DNA from: Karstenula rhodostoma CBS 690.94
Lineage: Eukaryota; Ascomycota; Dothideomycetes; Pleosporales; Didymosphaeriaceae
Direction of reading: 5' to 3'
Length of the DNA: 64,000 nt
Assembly (NCBI GenBank): GCA_010093485.1
Contig: MU001495.1
Location: 2,049,658-2,113,657, forward strand
Of this stretch, positions 22,105 to 32,324 are shown in pieces; position 1 is the first letter of the stretch; each line of letters starts with the position of its first letter. The position numbers and the translations under genes are program-made. The notes beneath the pieces were generated by a model. That model saw only the letters and a list, made by a program, of their open reading frames with translations, was not told the origin of the DNA and did no database searches.

Positions 22105-23709
22105 ATGTTCAACTTAACTGTGACAGTTCTGCTGATTGTGGGCGTCTTGACGGTACTCTACATTTTCACCAGACAGAAGAGCCAGGATGCGACAGAAAAG
22201 CCCCTCAAGCTTCCCCTCATCGGAGATTTTCACAGTTCTCCCATTGAGAAGCCCCTGGTGAATTGGAGCGCATGGTCAAGAGAACGGGGACCAATCGCCG
22301 TTCCCAAGCTTTTCGGATTGGTCCCTATCGTCGTGCTGAACTCTTATGAAGCGGTCACTGAACTCTTCAGTAAACGCAGCCAATGGTACAGCAATCGACC
22401 TTCCTCCGTAAGTATGGAGATGATCACTGGTGCCGGACCTGGACGTTCCCGATTTACCTTGATGCACGACTATGACGACCATCTCAAGCTCCACCACCGC
22501 ATTCTCTCGCCCAGTCTGGGCGCTCCCGCAGCATCGAAATATCAGCCGCTTATGGAACTTGAAGCCAAGCAGTTGCTCTTCGACCTCATCGCTGCTCTCA
22601 AGAAATCTACCGATGGCTCAACGATTAGTACAAAAATTATCTACCAATTGCTCGAGCGCACTCAGTCCAGCGTCATCCTTGCTCTCCATTACGGTCTGCG
22701 TGTCCCCAAGTTCGAGGAGCGGATCCTTCATGAGGTTATCGAAATACAAGCCAAGGTCACCCACCTCGCTGCCAACCCACAGCTCCCTGATATGATGCCA
22801 TTCCTTCGACAGCTGCCTGCGATTGTCTCCCCATGGCAGCGGTATGCGGACAAGCTCTTCGCGACACAAGTCGATTTGTATATGCGCCTTCTCTGCCATG
22901 GAAGAGATGCTCCGGGCTGGAACGCAACAAAGCAAGCCATTGCGACGGCACCGAAACATGCTCCTGCGGACTCTCCAGTCTCAGATCTTGACCTAGCGTT
23001 CACGCTTGCGACATCTATCCAAGGCGGCATGGAGACATCGCCGCGTCAAATCCTCTGGCTTTTCGTTGCGGCTTTGCAGAATCCCGACTGGGTGGCGCGT
23101 GCACACAAAGTCTTGGATGAGGTCGTTGGCCGCGATCGTATGCCTACGTTTTCAGATCGCAGCAATCTCACGTACGTTGACGCTGTCGCGCATGAACTCT
23201 TCCGCTGGCGCCCGATATCCCCAGGTTCGATTCCTCGCCGTGCAGATCACACCGATGAATTTGCGGGTGTCAAGATTGCTAAGGGCGTTACTATCATGGC
23301 GAATGCATGGGCCATCGGCCGCGATGAGAAAGTCTTCGATCCGTCGCTCGGCAACACTGAAGAGTTCGTACCTGAGCGCTGGTTGCGGGAGGGGAAGCTG
23401 CGTAGCGACCTTCCTCTTCCAGTGTTCGGTCAAGGTCGACGAATATGCCAGGGAAAGCGTGTTGCCACGGATGGCACGTTCATGAACGTCGCGCATCTTC
23501 TATGGGCGTTCGACTTCGAACCGATGATCGGTGAAGATGTCGACCCGTGGGCTATGGTTGTCACTGGCTTCATGACAGAACCAAAGCCCTTTAAGTTCCG
23601 TCTCAAGCCTAGAGGACGGTGGGTGCTTGACGCCGTAAGCAGAGAATGGGAGAATGCCGACAAGAATATAGAGAGTGTCATGGGGGCTGGCAATGACGTA
23701 GAGAAGTAG
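22105..23709 (+). CDS. Cytochrome P450 monooxygenase
   Basis: Single exon of 534 residues. An N-terminal membrane anchor spans residues about 1-22, followed by the proline-containing LKLPLIGDFHSSP hinge. ELFR (Glu364-Arg367) is the ExxR motif, ERWL lies in the PERW region, and VFGQGRRICQG is the heme-binding loop with the cysteine at residue 448. The I-helix reads TSIQGGMETS, a departure from the usual AGxDT pattern at the oxygen-activating position. It is an ER-bound microsomal monooxygenase of the type found in fungal secondary metabolism and detoxification. Its substrate cannot be told. Neighbours are a membrane receptor-like gene, a Zn2Cys6 regulator and MFS transporters. Confidence 0.93.
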   Translation: MFNLTVTVLLIVGVLTVLYIFTRQKSQDATEKPLKLPLIGDFHSSPIEKPLVNWSAWSRERGPIAVPKLFGLVPIVVLNSYEAVTELFSKRSQWYSNRPSSVSMEMITGAGPGRSRFTLMHDYDDHLKLHHRILSPSLGAPAASKYQPLMELEAKQLLFDLIAALKKSTDGSTISTKIIYQLLERTQSSVILALHYGLRVPKFEERILHEVIEIQAKVTHLAANPQLPDMMPFLRQLPAIVSPWQRYADKLFATQVDLYMRLLCHGRDAPGWNATKQAIATAPKHAPADSPVSDLDLAFTLATSIQGGMETSPRQILWLFVAALQNPDWVARAHKVLDEVVGRDRMPTFSDRSNLTYVDAVAHELFRWRPISPGSIPRRADHTDEFAGVKIAKGVTIMANAWAIGRDEKVFDPSLGNTEEFVPERWLREGKLRSDLPLPVFGQGRRICQGKRVATDGTFMNVAHLLWAFDFEPMIGEDVDPWAMVVTGFMTEPKPFKFRLKPRGRWVLDAVSREWENADKNIESVMGAGNDVEK

Positions 23710-24090
23710 AACGGAGGCTGAAGATCCCATAAGTATCACCCCTCAAATTTGATAACTGCGAGATGCGTGTAAGTGTGGCACATGGCCACCAGGAGCTTGG
23801 GCATGAGCTGTATGCCGTGATCTTGTTGCGCAATATGCGGTCTGGATGATCGAAAGTGCAAGGGGCGGAAGTTGAGATGGGTTGGTCTCGGACAAGTGCC
23901 ATGATGCGGTTGATTTTGGAGGGTCCATTTTTCTTGGCGCACGTGATTGCTTTCCAAGCGCTAGAGCGTTTCGGAAATGAAGGACGTGTTGCTTGCCACT
24001 CACATCAAAGTCTCGTCTAGTGTCATCAAGATCAGTCGAACACCTTTCATACAGGGGGTTCTTCTTCATCTGCAAACCGCTAAAGCGAGG
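23710..24090. other. Spacer between the P450 and the regulator gene
   Basis: No gene. It contains the P450 3' end and the promoter of the Zn2Cys6 gene. Minus-strand open frames here are shadows without domains. Confidence 0.55.
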
Positions 24091-25822
24091 ATGGCGACCG
24101 CTAATGCGTGCACATTCTGTAAGAAGAGGAAACGCAAGTGCGACAAATCCAGACCCGCATGCTCCAACTGTACTCGGTAAGCGAAACGAAATGCTCTTCG
24201 ACCTACATGTGGGTAATGATGTAGTGTGCAGACTACGAAAGGTTTGCGAATATAGCGAAGATATAATTCGCATACCATTTGCGGCCGGAATAGCGACCAG
24301 TAAAACCATTCTCTGTCCGGACGTGGCGTCACCTGCGTTCAATCCATTCGATCGTGCGGCGTTTCCACAGATGGTTTTCAACTCTGCCACCACTGTTCTT
24401 GGTTCATCTGACAATATTCACACGATTGCGAATGATTTCTTTATCACGACACATCAAAGAATCCCAATACTGTCCAGGCATCGGTTTTACAACTGCCTCC
24501 AGAGCATCTCAAACAGCCCCCGTGCGGACTTGGTCACACTTTGTTTATGTATAGCTCTCGTCCAACACATGCCATTCGAGAAACGTTCAAGCAATATGCA
24601 ATCTCCACTCTATGTCCACGTCAAGAGCCTGGTCGGGCTACTTGAGATGGCCGGAGAGTTCACTATCGACCTGCTCCATTGTATAGTTCTTGTCACTCAC
24701 TATGAGTTGGGCCATGGATTGCATCCATCAGCCTACCTATCACTAGCTGCATCTGCGAAAATAGCAAGGATGATGAGTCTCCATAAGAAACCGTGGCAAA
24801 CAGATGCGGGACAAGGGGTCGAGAGCATGTTACTTGAAGAGCAGAAAAGAGCATGGTGGGCAATTGTCAATCTGGATAGGTTCATTGCTTTATACCACGG
24901 CGAGACTCTACTTGTGACCGAGGATCCAAAAATATCGGACATCCTCCCAATCGAGGACCTCCTGTGGTCCGAGGGCTCGGAGAAAGATGAACTTGCATCG
25001 CTGATAACTAACGCACCCTCCCTCGATACACCCTCCCATGTCACACTTGGACAGATGGCACGTGAATGTCAGATTGCTCATATCGTGGGCAGGCTCATTC
25101 GACACATGTCTAATCCAACACTGGATCCGAATTTTAATCGCGAAGAGTACCATCAAATAGAGCGTACCCTGTGGGCCTATATGCCTCTCCTCGCTGACGA
25201 GGAGCTTAAAGTGGGCAGATACTGCGGTGCGTTTGCGATTTGTAACAGGTAAGTGGAAAAACCTCCGCAGCGCAGAAAGTCTTGTGCTGTGCAGATTAGT
25301 CTGGTGCTACGCCCTTTGCTTTTCAACTAACGTCTTGCACGTTGAGCTCACGAGGACGAATCATGTGCTGATAATGACAACAGTGCGCTTTTCATTCTCT
25401 ACGAATTTAAGCTGAGTAAGATCGACAAGGCCGATCCCGATGAGACACGTCGGATCCTGCAATGCATGGAAGACGTGTCATTGCGGTGTATTACATTTGC
25501 GGAATTATCTTTTACCGAACGAACAGGAAGTACACTTCATGAAGTGCATTCGCTATACTGCCCATACTCTCTGTTCCAGGCGGCAATCGTGCAATATCGC
25601 ATCTGGAAGCAGAACGATGATCTGAATTGCAAGATGCGTATTGATTTTATGAAAAACATGCTTCAAGAATTTGCGAGGAGATGGGGCTATTCATGTAGGG
25701 ATAAATACCGACGTTTACTTCATAACCGCTAACATCGAACAGGGCGTTACCTTGAAGTTCTGGAGAACTTGGAAGGCGATTGGCCTGCCATGACAGTCCC
25801 GCCTCAAAGATCATTACACTGA
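24091..25822 (+). CDS. Zn2Cys6 transcription factor
   Basis: Exons 24091-24176, 24232-25248, 25384-25694 and 25743-25822 give 497 residues. The first intron splits the zinc cluster: SNCTR joins LRKVCEYSE, completing C7, C10, C17, C24, C27 and C34 with the canonical spacing. The fungal transcription-factor middle homology region follows, including LSLAASAKIARMMSLHK and EEQKRAWWAIVNLDRFIALYHGE. The last exon ends WPAMTVPPQRSLH. The start is chosen because it lies directly before the zinc cluster; an open frame from 23977 adds only unconserved sequence. It is a nuclear DNA-binding regulator. Its place between a P450 and an MFS transporter suggests that it may control them. Confidence 0.88.
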
Positions 25823-26540
25823 AGCTCATGTTAACCTCTACAAACACCTTTTGTAGCGACACGACGACGAGAGCAAAGATGGGAGACGTACAGCGCTCTG
25901 CCGAAAGTTTGGATGTAGCATTGCCACGCGGTAGAGATATATAGGCGCAGTCTCCCGAGGAAGTCAAACCACGCTCGGCGACTTCATGGCGATTCCGCGG
26001 AGACCTACTTGTGGTAGGACGATTCAATCTTCCCATCGATTTCCTAAGCCATTCACGATTAAGAAGGGGAATTTGAGACAATTAATGTTACCCCGGTATG
26101 ACCCCAGCGACATGAAGGAGTCGGGCTGTTAGAACAGACGGAGCGGACCAGGATACCCTTGTCCGCTCCACGTTAAACCGCAAGAGGCTAGCGTCTATCA
26201 CCACCTTCTCCTTCGCCAGACAACAAGGCCATCTTTAGGACCATGAGAAGGCGCCAACTAATCACGCTTACCTCTCTGAGTCTCAGCTCCACAAGATTGA
26301 CTCCGTGCGATTGGGCGTAGGTTGTTCTGCGCCTCAGCCACTTCATGTATATAACGCCCCTCCCAGGCGTGCATCAAGTCAAACCTACCTGCACTTGACG
26401 CCTATAGCGTACGAACACAGAGAGGTCTCATAATCGATCTTTTCTGCCAGTAGCTTACCAGAACACCGCACGTGAGTCACCTTAGAGGGCCTATTTCCCA
26501 TCTAACTCGATAAATAACAATTGTTGAAGCGGGATACGCG
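25823..26540. other. Intergenic region, promoter of the MFS gene
   Basis: No gene is supported. A minus-strand open frame at 25647-26081 overlaps the last exons of the regulator and has no domain. A TATA box is visible at 26347-26353. Confidence 0.55.
26347..26353 (+). promoter_or_regulatory. TATA box of the DHA1-type MFS gene
   Basis: TATATAA followed by a GC-rich stretch, about 190 bases upstream of the ATG at 26541. Confidence 0.4.
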
Positions 26541-28307
26541 ATGTTAGATATCGTCCGAGACGCACCTTTGGGTCAAGCAATACGTTTCATCTCAGGGAAC
26601 ATACTGTTTCAATACCCGGAAGAGAAGCCCGATTTCGAACTGCCCCTCAAGTACGCCACGCTTCTCGAATCTTCGCCGAGTCTCAGTGACAACAATCCCA
26701 AACAGATAACAAACAAGGACACACCTTCGGGGACGCTTCGGAACGATAAATATGGGGATATGGAGATACAAAGACAAGACATACGTAAAGATGCGAGCGG
26801 CATCAGTGCGGTAGACCCTAAGGAGGGGCGACTGCAGGGCCAGACCGAGGATCTCGAGTCTGCACAGCTCCATACCTCTGTCCCCCAGCAGACAAATAAC
26901 ATTGTCGTATCAGTGGACTGGTACACCCACGACGACCCCGCAAATCCAAAGAACTGGTCCGGCCTCAAGAAAGGCTTCGTGGTATTCATCCTGTCGTTCT
27001 ATACAGCTGCCGTATACTCAGCAGGTCCCATCTACGCTGCTTCCGTTAGCGGCGGTCTTCTAGAACACTTCGATATCAGTCCAATCACTGCGTCGCTCGG
27101 GCTGTCGCTCTTTATCCTGGCTTACGGAATCGGCGACATCGTTTTTGCCCCGCTATGTGAGATCCCAGCAATTGGAAGGAATCCAGTATACTACCTCACC
27201 TTCCTCTTGTTCTGGGTCCTATCTTTCCCCACCGCCACCATCGATGATTACAGCTCACTGCTCGCCCTTCGATTCTGGACGGGCTTCTTCGGGAGTCCTG
27301 CGCTGGCCAACGGCGGCGCAACCGTCTCCGACATGTTCGAGCTCATCTACATTCCGTACGGGCTGTCATGGTACGTAGTAGCCGCGTGGTGCGGGCCAGC
27401 GTTTGGGCCGCTGATCAGCGGCTACGCGGCCATGGCAAAAGGCTGGCGATGGCCCCTGTGGGAGATCGTGTGGATGTCGTCGCTCGTGCTCGTCGTCCTC
27501 CTCACCCTCATGCCCGAGACGTCCCCCGAGAACATCCTCCTCCGCCGCGCCCGCCGTCTGCGTAAACGCATGCGCAATCCCAGACTCCAGTCCCAAAGCG
27601 AGATCACCCAGCGCCACAAGACGGCCGCGCAGATCCTGACATCCGCGCTCATCCGCCCCCTGGAACTTATGTTCAGAGACCCCTCCGTGTTCTTCGTAAA
27701 CATATACACGGGATTCTTCTACGGCGTCTTCTACACCTTCTTTGAGGTCTTCCCCCTCGTCTTCCCGCCCTTCTACGGCTTCGACCTCGGCCAGACCGGT
27801 CTCGCGTTCCTGTCCTGCTTGGTCGGCATAACGGTAGCGCTGCTGTGCTACTTCGCCTACCTGCACTGGTACATGCTACCCGACAACAGGAAAGGCTTCC
27901 GCGAACAAGAGCACCGCCTCGTTCCCGCCATCGTGGGCTCCGTCCTGCTGCCCGTCGGACTCTTCATCTTCGCGTGGACAGCCGACCCAGATATCCATTG
28001 GACTGCACCCCTGACAGGCGTAGCGATCTTCTGCATCGGCCACTTCTGGCTGATGCAGAGCATGTTTATCTATCTGCCGTTTTCGTACCCGAAATATGCG
28101 GCGAGTCTCTTCGCGGGGAATAGCCTGTGGAGAAGTATCACCGCGGGGGCAAGCGTGGTGTTTGCGACACCGTTGTTTGACAGCCTTGGCGTGAGTAGGG
28201 GTGTGAGTTTGTTGGGTGGGCTGAGTGTGGTTGGGATCTTGGGGACGGTGGTGATGTACAGGTTTGGGAAGGAGCTGCGCGCGCGTTCGAAATACGCCGA
28301 TAGTTAG
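26541..28307 (+). CDS. MFS multidrug transporter, DHA1 type
   Basis: Single exon of 588 residues. The N-terminal RDAPLGQAIRFIS and PEEKPDFELP motifs, and WYTHDDPANPKNWS just before the first helix, are typical of fungal DHA1 drug:H+ antiporters. About twelve hydrophobic segments follow. A conserved loop motif (FAPLCEIPAIGRNPVYY) lies after the second helix, MPETSPENILLRRA in the central loop, and PDNRKGFREQEHRLVPA in the second half. It acts at the plasma membrane and exports drugs or metabolites; the substrate is unknown. It lies 720 bp downstream of the Zn2Cys6 regulator in the same orientation. Confidence 0.93.
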   Translation: MLDIVRDAPLGQAIRFISGNILFQYPEEKPDFELPLKYATLLESSPSLSDNNPKQITNKDTPSGTLRNDKYGDMEIQRQDIRKDASGISAVDPKEGRLQGQTEDLESAQLHTSVPQQTNNIVVSVDWYTHDDPANPKNWSGLKKGFVVFILSFYTAAVYSAGPIYAASVSGGLLEHFDISPITASLGLSLFILAYGIGDIVFAPLCEIPAIGRNPVYYLTFLLFWVLSFPTATIDDYSSLLALRFWTGFFGSPALANGGATVSDMFELIYIPYGLSWYVVAAWCGPAFGPLISGYAAMAKGWRWPLWEIVWMSSLVLVVLLTLMPETSPENILLRRARRLRKRMRNPRLQSQSEITQRHKTAAQILTSALIRPLELMFRDPSVFFVNIYTGFFYGVFYTFFEVFPLVFPPFYGFDLGQTGLAFLSCLVGITVALLCYFAYLHWYMLPDNRKGFREQEHRLVPAIVGSVLLPVGLFIFAWTADPDIHWTAPLTGVAIFCIGHFWLMQSMFIYLPFSYPKYAASLFAGNSLWRSITAGASVVFATPLFDSLGVSRGVSLLGGLSVVGILGTVVMYRFGKELRARSKYADS

Positions 28308-28595
28308 CCGATAAATACCGTTTATCTGGCGTAGATGTGAGTATCAGCGATATAGAGTTAGATTGAACGTGTGGACACGCATAGTAGCTTGAGTGACCCG
28401 AGGGGCATTTATCAAAACTTTGGTTTCTGAAACCCTAAACTTAAATCCTGCATTTACCCAGGTGCGGGTGGATCGGTGGGTCCAAGGATTACAATGTGGC
28501 ATAGAAAGCTTCCTGTAATCGGGACTCGCACTTTGGCATGAGCATCCGCCATGAACGTGTAGAAGGCCACGCCGACAAAGCAAACCAATCGAAAC

Positions 28596-30071
28596 TTAGA
28601 CGCGGCACTGCCCAAAGACGGAACCTACTTTCAGCCGCCTCGTACACAACAGCGCGCAGAAAGCCATAGTCAGAATCCCAGCAGCTACCCACCAGACTCC
28701 GCGGAACTCCCACACAGCATCGGGGTCGTTCTCCTTCTTGGCAGAGCCCGACAAGGGATTCCCAACAAGCCCACCAAACGCTGCGAATAAGTATGCCAAG
28801 CCCATACGTACGCCGAGATCTGCTGTGCCGGTGGATAGCTTCGTGATGATAGGCGCAGGAAGGATGAGCGTGCCTGCCGAAGCGAAGCCGTAGAGCACGC
28901 AGAAGATGACTAGTGAAGGGAGGGTGTTGAACCAGGGAAGCGTTACAAGCAAGATAATGCAGGTAAGCATTAGCGGTAAAAGAGTGTTGATCCCTCCGTA
29001 GCTGTGCGGTTTTAGCGTGAGATTGTATCGAAGGATGAGTTTTGCAAAAACGTACTGGTCAGCGATAAAGTTCGGCACGCACCGCCCAAACAGGCCTGCT
29101 ATGTTGAGGATTGCAAGCAAGTGGAAAGCCATGGTCTCGTCGATGCCAAGGCTGAGTGCATACTCCTGGACGAAGAAGAGGGGGGCCATCGCGGCGGCTT
29201 GAATGAGCGTGAAGGTGCACACGAAGGTCGAGTATGTTAGATCTTTGAAGTGGTGGAGGCCAAAGCGAGACTCAACCTCAGCGCCTTCCGACTGGAGGCG
29301 CATCACGAAGAAGGGGATTGTGCTGCTGAATAATATGGTCAGAGCAAGCATGCGTACTGCCCACGAGAAGCCGATGTGTTCAAAGAGGTACTTGAGGATA
29401 ATGGGCTGCACAATGCCGGCTACGTGAGTGTTAACCACCATGCCAATACTGCTGTGAGTGTCAAAATGCGTACCAAAGCTTGCGCCTGTAGCTGCCAAAC
29501 CAACAGCTAGCATGCGCCTCTCCTCGAAGTACATCGAGATGACTGCAACGGGAAGGAGACCAAGCACACCACATCCCATTCCTACAAGAGCGCCTTGAGC
29601 GAGCAGAATCTGCCAGTACCGTGTTGAGAAAGAAACGGCCACAAGTCCGATGACCTCGAGTGCTGACCCTACTGCAATGAGGCCCTGAAGGTACCCTTGG
29701 TCCAGCATGATGCCCGCCGGGAGACAACCCATTGTACAAAGGAAAAGCTGCAAAGAGCCGATCCACGCAATGGTGGCGGAATCATACTTGAACAGTAGAT
29801 TCTGAGTATAGTAGGTCTGGAAGGTACCATACGCGGTCGGCAAGCCCCAACTATTCGCAAAGAGAAACCAGCCCGCTATGACCTGGAGCCAGGGCAGCCA
29901 TCCGTGGTCGACCAGGAAAGGATCGTGGTGCGTCTTCGCAGATGTCACACGGCGGGCGGGCAATTTTGCAGCCAGGGAAGGCGCTTCGACGTCCGCGTCG
30001 TCGAGCAACGGGCGCTCTTCGTCGAGGGTTTGCGAGGGCCATCGATTAGCCTGTGGAGTTTGGCGGGCCAT
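28596..30071 (-). CDS. MFS transporter, monocarboxylate (MCT/MCH) type
   Basis: Minus strand with two 54-nt introns at 29473-29420 and 29055-29002, both multiples of three, so unspliced reading also stays open. Removing them gives ASF joined to AGIVQPIIL and IADH joined to YGGINTLLPL, both as the family expects. The protein has 455 residues from the ATG at 30071 (the frame also contains a TTG at 30101). A hydrophilic N-terminus with DEERPLLDD precedes DHGWLPWLQVIAGWFLFANSWG, the conserved first helix of fungal MCT-like carriers, and about twelve helices follow. It probably moves a carboxylate or metabolite. It is convergent with the DHA1 transporter. Confidence 0.9.
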   Translation of the reverse strand: MARQTPQANRWPSQTLDEERPLLDDADVEAPSLAAKLPARRVTSAKTHHDPFLVDHGWLPWLQVIAGWFLFANSWGLPTAYGTFQTYYTQNLLFKYDSATIAWIGSLQLFLCTMGCLPAGIMLDQGYLQGLIAVGSALEVIGLVAVSFSTRYWQILLAQGALVGMGCGVLGLLPVAVISMYFEERRMLAVGLAATGASFGTHFDTHSSIGMVVNTHVAGIVQPIILKYLFEHIGFSWAVRMLALTILFSSTIPFFVMRLQSEGAEVESRFGLHHFKDLTYSTFVCTFTLIQAAAMAPLFFVQEYALSLGIDETMAFHLLAILNIAGLFGRCVPNFIADQYVFAKLILRYNLTLKPHSYGGINTLLPLMLTCIILLVTLPWFNTLPSLVIFCVLYGFASAGTLILPAPIITKLSTGTADLGVRMGLAYLFAAFGGLVGNPLSGSAKKENDPDAVWEFRGVWWVAAGILTMAFCALLCTRRLKVGSVFGQCRV

Positions 30072-30946
30072 ATTCGATCGCGCGCGGGTGATCAAAGTCA
30101 AGGGTGCGAGTCGGGTGTCGCATTTTATCGTTTACGGTGGGTGTAGGCATGGCCGTTTGGGCAAGTGCGGTCAGGTCAGTACAGCAACGTTCAACCTTTT
30201 TTCACCTAACTTTGTGGCCTTTGCGATGGATATCAATACTGGCATCGTGTCGATTGCGAAGCTGCATATAGTCCGGCGAGCCTGGTATTACAGTATTACT
30301 CAATGTAGAATGCATCTGCTGCACTTTCTGCAGCGGCTCGGTGCAGCGCTTTCCCCGGTGCCATGGTATCCTCCCAGCAACCACATTCTCCATCTCCCAC
30401 AGTGCTACCTAGCACGTGCAAAGAAGCCAGCTGAAGGAGTATCGGTAACACATGTTGCGGTGCGATGAATCTCTCGCGCTTGTGCCTGTGGCTGACAGGC
30501 TGCTTTCCCTCACGTGTATGTCAGCCTGGAGAGACCTCGGGCATGTTAGGGAATTGAAAAATAGCCCCTCGGCCGAAAACACGTGAGAGGCGAGCCAGAC
30601 TCACGACCGACTGTAGGTGGTCTGCATGGTCATGTAGTATGCGCAGCGATCCGCTATCGAACGGGGAAACTCATACATTTTGCCTTCGCTCCGTGTCCAA
30701 TTAGGCTAAAGCGATCGGCTGGTATACCATGATGCCGCCCAAACTCGAACTGCGTTCCCAGAACCGGGCATAGCCAGGTCGACGGCCCGGGACATTAATT
30801 AGATATCATATACAGTGGTGGAACAATTGAGCATACCACCTGGGATGGTCAAGCTTAGCGTGGATGAGCGACAGATTCAAAAGAAGCCTGCCGCACTGTA
30901 TATGGGTCTGGCTATCGTCGATTGCCCGCCTCTGGCACCGGAAGTT
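30072..30946. other. Divergent promoter region, MFS / esterase
   Basis: It lies between the divergently transcribed MFS and esterase genes. It contains several CACGTG-like cores (CACGTG at 30413-30418, CACGTGT at 30513, CACGTGAG near 30581) and the short dispersed repeat at 30343-30377. No gene is supported. Confidence 0.5.
30343..30377 (+). repeat. Short dispersed repeat (second copy at 47925-47959)
   Basis: 35 bases with 31 matches to 47925-47959, in the same orientation. The core is CCGGTGCCATGGTA followed by CCTCCCAG. Both copies lie upstream of genes. Confidence 0.6.
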
Positions 30947-31944
30947 ATGTTTGCATCGTCAATCGCCCTGTCACTGTTGGCAGCTGTTGCGTCCGCGCAA
31001 CAATTGTCCTCGACCCTTACCCAGGTCGTAAACTTCGGCCCGAACCCCAGGAACGTGTCGTTCTACATCTACGTTCCTAAGAATCTCCCGCCGAAGCCAC
31101 CGATTCTCGTTGCGCCTCACTGGTGCCATGGAACTGCGCAGCAGGTGTTCGACTACCGATCGTGGGCTTCCGCAGGTGATAAATACGGCTTTATCTCTAT
31201 TTATCCGAACACATCGAACGTGGTGGACCAGTGTTGGGATGTGAGCAGCAGCGCTACCTTGACGCACAACGGCGGAGGTGACTCGCTTGGAATTGTGAGC
31301 ATGGTGAAATGGGCGCTGAGGAAATACGATGGCGACAAGGACCGCGTTTTCGTTAGCGGAACGAGCTCAGGCGCAATGATGACTAACGTTCTAGTGGGCG
31401 CATATCCAGACGTCTTCGCTGCCGGGAGCGTCTGGGCTGGCGTCCCATTTGGTTGTTTTGCTGGTGACGGCTTTGATGTGTGGTCGGATGCGTGTGCGAC
31501 GGGAAAGATCATAAAGACGGGAGCTGAATGGGCAACGCTGGTGGAGAAAGCATACCCGGGCTACAACGGATTTCGACCCAAACTACAGGTACTCCATGGA
31601 ACTGTCGACACGGTCCTGTATCCGCAGAACTTCGAAGAGGAGATCAAGCAGTGGACGAGTGTTTTCGGATACAGCCCGACGCGTAATGAAACCACGCCAA
31701 ACACACCGCTCCAGGGCTGGACTAGGTATCGCTACGGCCCGAAATTCGAGGCATACTCAGCGGCAGGTGTAGACCACAACATTCCCAACCAGGATGAATT
31801 GGTTCTGGAGTACTTTGACCTGGTAAGTGAAGGCGTAAGAGAAGCCAAGCCAGGGCAGTCGCTAACGCGTGCTTTTACACGTAGAAATGCAACGGCACGA
31901 AGAAAGGAAAGTGTTATTCGAGAGCTTCCGGACATGGCGCGTAG
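30947..31944 (+). CDS. Secreted CE1-type esterase (acetyl xylan / feruloyl esterase-like)
   Basis: Exons 30947-31822 and 31885-31944 give 311 residues. The start at 30947 is chosen because it opens directly on a signal peptide (MFASSIALSLLAAVASA); the frame upstream is only accidental. Marks of the PHB-depolymerase-like CE1 family are PPILVAPHWCHGTAQQ, FISIYPNTS, the nucleophile elbow GTSSGAM with Ser140, VWAGVPFGCFAG, QVLHGTVDTV and GVDHNIPNQ with candidate catalytic His277. The short last exon restores the family's usual end with two cysteines (KCNGTKKGKCYS), which the unspliced frame lacks. It is secreted and likely removes acetyl or feruloyl groups from plant cell-wall polymers. Confidence 0.92.
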
Positions 31945-32324
31945 CTTAGCAATATGAGGAGTAATACACTGTCGTTTATGGGCTGGACAAGCTGCGATTA
32001 TCACTCCGCACCGGTGGAGCATTGCGGCCGGTGGGTGTCGTGGCAGGTGCGACTGCGTCTCGCCTAAAACACGCTACGTCATTAGCGCGTGGCGCTTGTA
32101 CTGATTTTCCAAATTCATAACCGCCCCGCAAACACCCCCACCATCATCACCCAAGCTTCACGCCTGCCTGCCCCTCCATCCTCGAAACCTCACACCTCAC
32201 ACCTCACCCGTACTTCTGCATCCTACATCTGCTGCTGTAATCGCTGTCGCTCGACCAAACAGCCATAGCCCGTTGACTGCCATGCTGCACGTCTGAAGCT
32301 CACGCAATTGACACCCCCACAAAC
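31945..32324. other. Intergenic spacer, promoter of the helicase gene
   Basis: No gene. A CACCTCA-type repeat near 32187-32206 and a pyrimidine-rich leader precede the helicase ATG. Confidence 0.55.
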
